A stretch of DNA of 64,000 nucleotides from NCBI GenBank assembly GCA_025517485.1, contig JAOPKB010000002.1, forward strand, positions 124,001 through 188,000, read 5' to 3'. This document shows, in pieces, positions 8,647 through 15,660 of this stretch. The notes beneath the pieces are model-generated. The model ran no database searches and had not been told where the DNA came from. It was given only the letters and a program-made list of their open reading frames with translations. Within the stretch, counting starts at the first letter, position 1. Every line of letters begins with the position of its first letter. Position numbers and translations under genes: made by a program. Source of the DNA: Natronoglomus mannanivorans. GTDB lineage: Archaea > Halobacteriota > Halobacteria > Halobacteriales > Natrialbaceae.

Positions 8647-8703
8647 CATCCATATCCATATCCACACCCACCCCCGTACCCACACCCACGCCTACACCCA
8701 CGA
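8647..8703 (+). repeat. CCATAT/CCACACCC low-complexity tract
   Basis: Between the convergent rfcS and kinase genes, the + strand carries repeated CCATAT and then CCACACC/CCCACG units with almost no G. It is a strand-asymmetric pyrimidine-rich tract. It may arise by slippage or serve as a shared 3' end. Confidence 0.6.
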
Positions 8704-8709
8704 CGGCGA

Positions 8710-11499
8710 TCAGGCGTCGACGTCTTCCTCGAGAAACGCCGCGTCCGAGTCGAGCGATTCGAAGCCGGTGACGGAGACGCCCCGAACCTCGAACCGAGCG
8801 CCACCGTTCTCGCTGTCGGTAACCGAAATCGTCCAGCCGTGGGCCTCGACGATCTGTTCGACGATCCGGAGGCCGTAGCCGGTGCCGTCGTCGGCCGTCG
8901 TGTACCCCGACTCGAAGATCGTCTCGCGGTCGGCCGGCGGGATCCCGACGCCGTCGTCGGCGACGAAGAAGCCGTCGTCGGTTGCGCCGATACGGATCGT
9001 CGGAGGGGTTTCGTTTCCGTTTCCGTTTCCGTTTCCGTCGCCGTTCTCGGTCACTGTATCCGACTCGGATTCGGACGGACATCCGTGTTTCACTGAATTT
9101 CGAATCAGGTTCTCGAGCACCTCGGTCAATCGTAACCGATCGGCCTCGAGAATGTCGTCGCGCTCGAGGACGAGCTCCGCCGCGTCGGTCTCGACGTTGT
9201 CCCACGCCCGCCGGACGCTGTCGTGGATCGCGACGGGTTCGGTGTCGGCGATCACGTCGCCGCGGCGGGCGAGCGCGAGCAACCGATCGAGGAGTTCTCC
9301 CATGCGTTCGTGTGCGGCGTCGACCTCCGCGAAGTGCTCTTCGTCCCCAGTTTCGTTCGCGAGTTCGAGATAGCCGCGAGCGACGTTCAACGGGTTGCGA
9401 AGGTCGTGGCCGACGATCCCGGTGAACTCCTCGAGCCGGTCGTTCTTGGCGGCGAGTTCGCGTTCGCGGCGTTTCCGGTCGGTGACGTTGGAGTAGATCG
9501 CGAAGCCGTCGCCGGCGTGCTCGCCGGCCTCGAGCGGAACGCACGTGACGACGAAGTCCCTGACGCCCGTGGCCGTCCGCCGACGACTCTCGACCTGCTC
9601 GTTCTCGCCGTTTCGGAGCTTTCTGTTGAGCGTTTCGGCCTCCGCTGTGAGCCCCGACGGGACGATATAGTCGTCGACGTTCTCGCCGACGATCGTCTCA
9701 CGATCGTAGCCGAAGACCGACTCGAACGGCGGGTTGACGTCCCGGACGATCGGCTCGCCGTCGTCGAACTCGTAGTGGACCACCGGGTCGGGGACGTTCT
9801 CGAACAGCTCGGAGATGCGTTCGTGTTCGGTCTCGAGGACCGCTTCGGTCCGGACTCGAGCGTGGACGGTCGCGGTGATCGACGCGAGCAGCGCTGCTGA
9901 TTCGCGGGCCGTGACGTCGAACGCGTCGGCGTCGTCGGTAACGGCCTGGAGGACGCCGACGTCGCCGACCGGAACGCTCAGAAGCGATCGGTGACGGGGA
10001 CCGGTCTGGTTGTTCCCGAAGACGCCACCGTCGCCGGTTCGAAGCGTCCGTTCGGCGACGCTAGATTCGGATCCGGCGCCGGCTTCGTCTCCGTTCCCGG
10101 TCTCGCGTCTCGAGGACTCGTCCCGGCCGTCGAACGGCCTATCGTCACCGTCGTCTGCAGCCCCAGCTGCGGCGTCGACGTCACGACCGAGCGTGACTGC
10201 CTGTGACTCGACGAGTGACGTCGGCGCATCGGCACTTTCGGCGACGGGAGCGAGACGTCCATCTTCGACGATCAGCAGCCAGCACTGGTCGACGTCGAGA
10301 ACGGCTTCGGCGGCCTCGAGGGCCCGTTCGAACAGCTGGGCCTCCGTCCGAGCGGCGGCGATACCGTCGGTCGCCTCGCGGAGAGTCTGGACCGTCGTCC
10401 GGTCGGCCTCTCGAGTCGTGGGGTTCTGCGCTGGTTGGTCGTCAGTTTGTGGCTCGTTCTGGGTTTCCGCTTTCTCTTTCTCTTCCTCTTCCTCTTTCTC
10501 TTCGTCCACGTCTTCGGCTTCGGCACCGTCTCCGGCTTCGTCGTCATCCACGGTCGTGCTCGCCCGACTGACGGCGGGCGCGGGCACTGCAACCGGTTCG
10601 TCATCGGTCACCGGTGGTTCGGAAGCGACGGGAGCGGTGCCGGCGGCGGTGACGACCTCCGATCGACGTCGATCAGCGGCCGGGCGGACGGTGACGACGG
10701 CCTCGGTCTTGGTCTCGGTTTCGGCTTCGGTTCCCACCCCGTCTCGCTCCTCGCGAACTCCGACCCGCAACGCGAGCGGAACCGACGTCCCGTCGGTCGT
10801 CACCGTCGCCGTGGTCGTCGCGTGGTCGTCGTCCCCACTGACGACGCGATCGACAGCGTCCTCGAGCGTCTCGAGATCTCCCGTCGAGAGCGTCCCGGCG
10901 GCTTCCAGTGCCTCGAGCGGGACGTCGCGGACGGCCGTCGCGTCGATCCCGAGTAAGTCGCCGATCCACTCGTTGGCGTAGGTGAGCCGTCCCCGACGGT
11001 CGACGGTGAACACGCCCTCCGGGAGGGACTCGAGGAGGTCGGTTGCAGCGGCCGTCTCGGCCTGGGCTCGGGGGAGCGCTTTTCGATCGGACTGTGTGCG
11101 TCCAGGACTCTCGCTGACCCAGGCGATTTCGTCGACCAGATGGGTCAGTCCGTCCTCGTCGTTCCCATTACGCCGGACGTAGCCGTCGACGCCGTCGGTC
11201 GAGCGGGCGGCCGTCGGCCCGTACGCACCGTCGGTGTAGAGCACTAGCGGGATTCCCCGACAGGCGTCGACGACATCGAGCAAGTGGGCGCCGGCCGCGG
11301 TCGTCGGGGTCTCGGCGAAGACGACGCAGTCGACACGGGGAGCACGATCGCGGATCGTCTCGAAGTCGGTCGCCCCCTCCACGACGAACTCGAGGTCGCC
11401 GCCGGTCGAGGTGGATGCGACGCGCTCGAGTGCGGCGGCTCCGTCGCGGGCGTCCGTCTCGGCGGCGGCGATGTACAGGATCGTACGCAAGTCGGTCAT
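8710..11499 (-). CDS. Multi-domain PAS/GAF sensor histidine kinase
   Basis: A 929-aa soluble kinase. Order: a receiver-like N-domain (about 1-130), PAS (LLESLPEGVFTVDRRGRLTY), a long acidic Ser/Thr/Glu linker (DEEKEEEEEKEKAE), GAF (ERALEAAEAVLDVDQCWLLI), a second PAS (ISELFENVPDPVVHYEFDDG), HisKA with the phosphorylated His698 in IVGHDLRNPLN, and HATPase with N box LIRNSVKHG, G1 DDGVGIPP and G2 GTGYGLRIV. No transmembrane helix is seen, so it probably senses a cytoplasmic signal or redox/light input through PAS/GAF. The receiver-like domain has FAE where the phospho-Asp should be. No cognate response regulator lies beside it. Confidence 0.9.
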   Translation of the reverse strand: MTDLRTILYIAAAETDARDGAAALERVASTSTGGDLEFVVEGATDFETIRDRAPRVDCVVFAETPTTAAGAHLLDVVDACRGIPLVLYTDGAYGPTAARSTDGVDGYVRRNGNDEDGLTHLVDEIAWVSESPGRTQSDRKALPRAQAETAAATDLLESLPEGVFTVDRRGRLTYANEWIGDLLGIDATAVRDVPLEALEAAGTLSTGDLETLEDAVDRVVSGDDDHATTTATVTTDGTSVPLALRVGVREERDGVGTEAETETKTEAVVTVRPAADRRRSEVVTAAGTAPVASEPPVTDDEPVAVPAPAVSRASTTVDDDEAGDGAEAEDVDEEKEEEEEKEKAETQNEPQTDDQPAQNPTTREADRTTVQTLREATDGIAAARTEAQLFERALEAAEAVLDVDQCWLLIVEDGRLAPVAESADAPTSLVESQAVTLGRDVDAAAGAADDGDDRPFDGRDESSRRETGNGDEAGAGSESSVAERTLRTGDGGVFGNNQTGPRHRSLLSVPVGDVGVLQAVTDDADAFDVTARESAALLASITATVHARVRTEAVLETEHERISELFENVPDPVVHYEFDDGEPIVRDVNPPFESVFGYDRETIVGENVDDYIVPSGLTAEAETLNRKLRNGENEQVESRRRTATGVRDFVVTCVPLEAGEHAGDGFAIYSNVTDRKRRERELAAKNDRLEEFTGIVGHDLRNPLNVARGYLELANETGDEEHFAEVDAAHERMGELLDRLLALARRGDVIADTEPVAIHDSVRRAWDNVETDAAELVLERDDILEADRLRLTEVLENLIRNSVKHGCPSESESDTVTENGDGNGNGNGNETPPTIRIGATDDGFFVADDGVGIPPADRETIFESGYTTADDGTGYGLRIVEQIVEAHGWTISVTDSENGGARFEVRGVSVTGFESLDSDAAFLEEDVDA
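10470..10505 (-). repeat. Hexanucleotide (GAGAAA-type) repeat coding acidic linker of kinase
   Basis: On the + strand this reads as CTCTTT/CTTCCT units; on the coding strand it gives the Glu/Lys-rich linker EKEEEEEKEKAE. The 6-bp unit keeps frame if the copy number changes, so linker length may vary between strains. Confidence 0.6.
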
Positions 11500-11575
11500 G
11501 ACGTCGGCTTCAGTGGGTGTGGGGGGTGTCGGTCGGCGAGGATGTGAATACTGTCTTTACAGAGTGTGTGTCACA

Positions 11576-11585
11576 GCTATTAATC
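11576..11585 (-). promoter_or_regulatory. Candidate TATA element upstream of the kinase gene
   Basis: AGCTATTAAT on the + strand gives ATTAATAG on the - strand, about 80 bases before the kinase start at 11499. It is the only clear AT-rich element in this intergenic stretch. It would imply a 5' leader rather than a leaderless transcript. Confidence 0.3.
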
Positions 11586-11632
11586 TGTTGGAGGAATCAG
11601 GTTCTGAGTCCCCGAACGTCCGTTGCTGACGA

Positions 11633-11763
11633 CAGATCGGAGTCGGTCAGCCGTTCAACGACCAGATCGTGTCGTTCAGGACGGTCGCGAAGCCGATCCA
11701 GCACAGGTACGGAACCAGAAGCGCCGCCGCCTGCCGGTCGACGCAGTCGAGCGCGACGACGGT
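11633..11763. repeat. Direct repeat copy A (131 bp, matches 13296-13426)
   Basis: This 131-bp stretch matches 13296-13426 in the same orientation with about 11 mismatches by eye and no gaps. It covers the last codons of tspO, its stop and about 14 bases beyond. The PQQ lipoprotein gene and the 5' part of tspO lie between the two copies. Confidence 0.9.
11647..11763 (-). pseudogene. 3' fragment of a tspO/MBR gene
   Basis: The - strand encodes about 38 residues equivalent to the end of the intact TspO at 13310-13855: VDRQAAALLVPYLCWIGF, then TVLNDTIWSLNG and a stop. The intact copy reads TVLNYTIWSLNV. The frame is preserved to the stop, but everything upstream is missing: the similarity ends 20 bases from the end of the PQQ gene. 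It has no start codon of its own and is a remnant of duplication or of insertion beside tspO. Confidence 0.85.
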
Positions 11764-11783
11764 GGGGTTGATCCACTCGATTC

Positions 11784-13088
11784 TTACTGTTCGCGAATAG
11801 CGACGAGTTCGTTCTCATCGTCTTGGCCTCGGCCAGTGCGGGCGTAGACCGACTCATTTGCAACTATCGAAGACGTGACGGGACCACCACAGTCGAGTGC
11901 CCACCGTCGGGAACCGTCTTCGACCGCGATCGCCACGAGTTCGGATCCCTGCCCGACGTACACCGTTTCGAGGGTCACAGCAGGAGTCTGCACAGATCCG
12001 GCACTCGTCTCGTAGGCCCAGAGCATCGACCCATCGTCGGCGTCGACGGTCACGAGGGCACCCCCACGCTCTTCGGGGTGGCGCATCGGCACGAACAAGA
12101 CGCCGTCGGCTAACGCCGGCGGCGTGGTCGCCCGCATCGGCAGTTCCGCCGTCCAGTCGATCGCACCGGTCGTGTTGTCGAGGGCGAACAGCCACGCCTC
12201 CCACTCGTGATCGCTCGAGTCGCCAAGTGGACCACTGACGATCGTCCTCACTTGGACGAACACGTGATCACTGTCGGCGACGACGTGTCCGTTGAACGCT
12301 CGCTGCTGGTCGAGCGGTTCGTCGAATTCGATGTCCGTCTGCCAGTCCGTTTCGCCGGTCTCCGCATCGAAGGCGTACACCGGAAGTGATTCACTGCCGT
12401 ACCCCCGGTCGAACGTATACGCCCGACCGTTCGCGACCGCTGGCGTCGACCAAGTGAACGTCTCGTCTCCCCCCGATTTCGATTCCTCGATCGCGACCTC
12501 CCAGTCTACGTTACCGCTCACAGCATCGAACGCGACGAGACCATCGTTCGTCGCGAGATAGAGTCGTCCCTCGGCGACTGTCGGCGCATTCGGTGGGTTG
12601 CGTCCACCTGCTTGGTACGAATCGGGTTTAGCGACCCATTGCTGGCTCCCGTCGTTGGTCGCGTATGCTTCGATCTCCTCTCTGACGAAAACGGCCAATT
12701 CGTCCACGATTACGGGAGGGTAATCCCCACCTCCTTTGTCGGACGGATCGCTCCAGCGTTCGGTACCGTCCGCTTCGAAGGCAAACGCCGTCCCCTCCAT
12801 CCATCTGGCTTTGCAGTAGACGCCGTCCTCGATGACCGGTCGAGTCAGGTATCGGTCACCGAAGGCCTGCCACTGTACCTCGGGATCGTCGACGGGACCC
12901 GACGCACCGGGAGCGTACCGCGAATTGCGCGCGTCGTGGGCGAGCTGCGGCCACGTCCCCGACCCACCGGCCGCATCGAGCGAGATGTCCGTCCCCGGTG
13001 CGTCGATGGAGCCGCTACGACGGCCGAGACAACCCGCAAACGCACCCGCAGTCGCCGCGGCACCGATCACGTACTCCCTCCGGTTCAT
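11784..13088 (-). CDS. Tat-exported PQQ-type beta-propeller lipoprotein
   Basis: A 434-aa lipoprotein. I chose the start at 13088 because it gives M-N-R-R-E-Y-V, a twin-arginine signal, followed by a lipobox G-A-F-A-G-C; the longer in-frame upstream extension lacks this sense. After a linker (SIDAPGTDISLD) come PQQ/WD-like blades, each with an AFDA.TGE.W pattern: GTERWSDPSD, GLVAFDAVSGNVDWEV, VYAFDAETGETDWQT, LFALDNTTGAIDWTA, LVTVDADDGSMLWAYE and LVAIAVEDGSRRWALD. It probably sits on the outer face of the membrane as a scaffold or substrate-binding propeller; PQQ binding itself is not implied. It is wedged between complete and partial tspO copies. Confidence 0.85.
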   Translation of the reverse strand: MNRREYVIGAAATAGAFAGCLGRRSGSIDAPGTDISLDAAGGSGTWPQLAHDARNSRYAPGASGPVDDPEVQWQAFGDRYLTRPVIEDGVYCKARWMEGTAFAFEADGTERWSDPSDKGGGDYPPVIVDELAVFVREEIEAYATNDGSQQWVAKPDSYQAGGRNPPNAPTVAEGRLYLATNDGLVAFDAVSGNVDWEVAIEESKSGGDETFTWSTPAVANGRAYTFDRGYGSESLPVYAFDAETGETDWQTDIEFDEPLDQQRAFNGHVVADSDHVFVQVRTIVSGPLGDSSDHEWEAWLFALDNTTGAIDWTAELPMRATTPPALADGVLFVPMRHPEERGGALVTVDADDGSMLWAYETSAGSVQTPAVTLETVYVGQGSELVAIAVEDGSRRWALDCGGPVTSSIVANESVYARTGRGQDDENELVAIREQ

Positions 13089-13295
13089 ATACATCAATGG
13101 CAGAGTCGTGGGCAAAAATATAGTGCATTTGTCGAACGACAGTATCAAAACGGAAGAAGAGGCCGAAGAGATCCAAACGGACAGGATCGACATATCGAGT
13201 CCCGCTCGAAGAACACCACGTCGAAGTTTCCTTCGTCACCGTCGAGACGTGTGAGAGAGGTCGATGTCGCGTTCCCCGGCGATCGTGATGGTACA

Positions 13296-13426
13296 CAGAT
13301 CGGAGCCGGTTAAACGTTCAACGACCAGATCGTGTAGTTCAGGACGGTCGCGAAACCGATCCAGCACAGGTACGGAACCAGAAGCGCCGCCGCCCGCCGG
13401 TCGACGCGATCGAACGCGACGATGGT
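13296..13426. repeat. Direct repeat copy B (3' end of intact tspO)
   Basis: This is the intact-gene partner of copy A at 11633-11763, same orientation, 1,663 bases apart. It contains the tspO stop codon and the preceding codons. Confidence 0.9.
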
Positions 13427-13855
13427 CGCGACGACGAGTCCGAACAACACGACGATGATCCCGAGCGCCAGTAGCGGCGTCTGCAGGCCGAAGAACGCGG
13501 GCGTCCACGTCACGTTGACCGCCAGTTGCACTCCGAACAGGGCGACCGCGATCCGAACCGCACGATCCTCGAGGCCCCGCCGAACGACCAGATAGAGTGC
13601 GATTCCGAGCAGCGTGAACAGCAACGTCCACACTACGCCGAACACCCAGCCCGGCGGGTAGAACCACGGTTTCTCGAGCGCGCGAAACCACGCCGTGTCG
13701 GGACCGGTGAGCAGTGAGGGAGCGGACCCAACGATGTTGACGCCGATTACGAACGCGAGGAGCGTCGCGAGCGAGCGGGCGGTGGAGGGATCGCTCGAGT
13801 CGGTACTGGAGTTCGAGGTCGAGTTCGAACGTGTGACGACACGATCCGATGGCAT
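13310..13855 (-). CDS. tspO: TspO/MBR family tryptophan-rich membrane protein
   Basis: A 181-aa five-helix membrane protein. The core family signatures are present: W-F-R-A-L-E-K-P-W-F-Y-P-P-G-W-V-F, VVWTLLFTLLGIAL, NVTWTPAFFGLQ and the last helix ending CWIGFATVLNYTIW. TspO proteins bind porphyrins and other tetrapyrroles and affect heme/pigment and stress responses; in haloarchaea they are often near photolyase or carotenoid genes, which are not seen here. An N-terminal Ser/Asn/Thr-rich tail of about 25 residues precedes helix 1. Its last 117 bases are duplicated at 11647-11763. Confidence 0.92.
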   Translation of the reverse strand: MPSDRVVTRSNSTSNSSTDSSDPSTARSLATLLAFVIGVNIVGSAPSLLTGPDTAWFRALEKPWFYPPGWVFGVVWTLLFTLLGIALYLVVRRGLEDRAVRIAVALFGVQLAVNVTWTPAFFGLQTPLLALGIIVVLFGLVVATIVAFDRVDRRAAALLVPYLCWIGFATVLNYTIWSLNV

Positions 13856-13924
13856 AGGGGTCCGACACCGACGACGGTCGTAAGTCTTGGCGGGCGGCGA
13901 AATGGGCGCGGAGAGCCAAACGAG

Positions 13925-14617
13925 TCAGGACTCGAGCGGGCGCCGATCACGGCCAGCCTCGAGGGCGACTCGAGTCCAGACGCCCCAGTACGTACAGACG
14001 ATCACGGCCGGAACGAGCCACAGAACCAGAAACGGGGTGTACAGTTCGAGCACGTGGTCGGGAACCGTCCGGACGAACGAGACGGCCGAGAGCGAGGCCA
14101 CGAGCGAGACGGTCGTGACGAACACCAGCAGGTCGTCGTCGATCGACCCTGCGCGCCAGGGTCGAAACCGTCTCGTCTGGCGGACGTCCGTGGCGTACAG
14201 CGCAACCGCCGCACCGACAGCGCCGACGGTCAGCGCGATCGCCATGTCGAGTCCGAGCACGTACCGTCCCGCGATGAGTTCCCCGAGTGCGACGGGGACG
14301 AGCGGGATCGCGAAGGCCATCGCCGGGCCGCCGTTCCACCCGGCGTAGGCGATCGGGACGACGGTGATCGCCGCCACCACGCCCACGATGATGATCGCAC
14401 TCAGCGTGTCGAACAACCAGGTCGTCGTCTCGAGGGGCGCGCCGCCGACCGTGATCACGGTCCCGGCGTGACTCGCGAGGACGAGCGCGGCGAGGCCGGC
14501 GAGGAACGCGAGTGCGTACCGCGTTCGACGGACTTCGGTTCCGAAGAGGGGGTGCTCGAGGAGGTCGGTGACGAACCCGACTCCGCGACCGAGAGGGGAT
14601 CGGTGTTCGGTGCTCAC
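13925..14617 (-). CDS. Multi-pass membrane protein of unknown function
   Basis: A 230-aa protein with about six hydrophobic helices (starting near TRYALAFLAGLAALVL, LSAIIIVGVVAAITVV, MAFAIPLVPVALGEL, MAIALTVGAVGAAVALY, LLVFVTTVSLVASL and LVLWLVPAVIVCTYWG). The hydrophilic ends are short and Arg/Asp-rich. The start overlaps the stop of the upstream Tat protein gene by four bases (ATGA), so the two are translationally coupled. No family is recognised. Confidence 0.75.
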   Translation of the reverse strand: MSTEHRSPLGRGVGFVTDLLEHPLFGTEVRRTRYALAFLAGLAALVLASHAGTVITVGGAPLETTTWLFDTLSAIIIVGVVAAITVVPIAYAGWNGGPAMAFAIPLVPVALGELIAGRYVLGLDMAIALTVGAVGAAVALYATDVRQTRRFRPWRAGSIDDDLLVFVTTVSLVASLSAVSFVRTVPDHVLELYTPFLVLWLVPAVIVCTYWGVWTRVALEAGRDRRPLES

Positions 14618-15363
14618 GGGATCACCTCGAGTTCGGGTGCAGTGTCGGTTCGAGTGTTAGTGCCGCTTCGAGCGTCGGTGTCGCCGTCGTCAGCCGTCGG
14701 CCACACGACCGAGGCGTACCCGTCGTGGTCCGGCTGCGCGGCGTTGTCCAGATCGATCGCCGCCCGCGAAACCGCCCAGCCGTTCGCGCGAAACAGCGCC
14801 TCGGCCACCTGCCGACCGCGGTCGTAGGACTCGATGACGTGAAACGGTCGGGCGGCGTCGTCCTGATGGGCCTGAATCGAGACGACGCCCTCGAACTCCC
14901 AGCATCGGACGTGAAGCCGACCGCTCGTCCCGTAGTAGGTCTCGGCGGCCGTCGCCTCCTGGAGGACGTACCGCTCGGTCGTCCGATCCCACGCGTAGCG
15001 CGTGTACTCCTCGAGTTCGCGGGTCCAGCCGGCGTCCTCGAAGACGCCGATGACGGTCTCGAGGTCGACGTCGGCTGGACCCGCGAGCGAGACGACGACG
15101 TTGATCGGTGCGGTCGGTTCGTATCCCGTCTCCGTCGCCTTGTACTGGTAGCGAGCGATCGGCGTCGCGTCCTCGTCGGTGATCGGTTGCGTGGCGTCGA
15201 ACCAGGAGGCGTCCGCGAGATCGACGGGTGGATCGGTCGACTCGTCGGTCGTCCCACTGACCGTCGCGGGCGACTCCGGCGGCGAGGGAACGACGACGAG
15301 TCCGGTCGCCGTCGCGACTCCGGCGGCGGCGAGTGTGCCGAGAAACGATCGACGCCCCGTCAT
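14614..15363 (-). CDS. Tat-exported protein of unknown function
   Basis: A 249-aa protein. The start at 15363 gives M-T-G-R-R-S-F-L-G-T-L, a twin-arginine signal; a longer in-frame start exists at 15525 but would bury it. The mature part has a beta-rich domain with YQYKATETGYEPTAP, INVVVSLAG, DAGWTRELEEYTRYAW and YGTSGRLHVRCWEF. No catalytic motif is recognised. It is coupled to the membrane protein at 13925-14617, suggesting a small envelope complex. Confidence 0.75.
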   Translation of the reverse strand: MTGRRSFLGTLAAAGVATATGLVVVPSPPESPATVSGTTDESTDPPVDLADASWFDATQPITDEDATPIARYQYKATETGYEPTAPINVVVSLAGPADVDLETVIGVFEDAGWTRELEEYTRYAWDRTTERYVLQEATAAETYYGTSGRLHVRCWEFEGVVSIQAHQDDAARPFHVIESYDRGRQVAEALFRANGWAVSRAAIDLDNAAQPDHDGYASVVWPTADDGDTDARSGTNTRTDTAPELEVIP

Positions 15364-15660
15364 CGGCTGTGTTGGCGCTGCTCGACTCGACGGTGACGGC
15401 CCTGTCTGGACACTCGTCGATATCGACCGTTCGGAGGGACACCGGCCCCGACGACAGGCGATTCCATTCGGAATACGGTTAGATATCTTATCAGTTATAT
15501 TTTCCTGTTCGTTCGAGTCGGGCAATAACGAGGTTCGGGAGAGAACGATTGGACCACTCGAGAACGCACTACGGCCACTGGACCCTCACGACGGTCGATA
15601 CGTCGCGGACTGGACGTTGCGGAACTGTTTTACTCTCTGCATGGCCAACCACACATAGGA
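15364..15660. other. Intergenic region with divergent promoters
   Basis: About 300 bases between the - strand Tat protein gene and alaS. The AT-rich stretch at 15485-15510 could supply a TATA element for the - strand operon. TTTTACT at about 15628-15634 lies about 30 bases before the alaS ATG. No gene is seen. Confidence 0.5.

Noticed and set aside
11597..11863. 88-aa - strand frame over the tspO fragment
   Set aside because: It is a different frame from the tspO remnant, and its product is Arg-rich nonsense.
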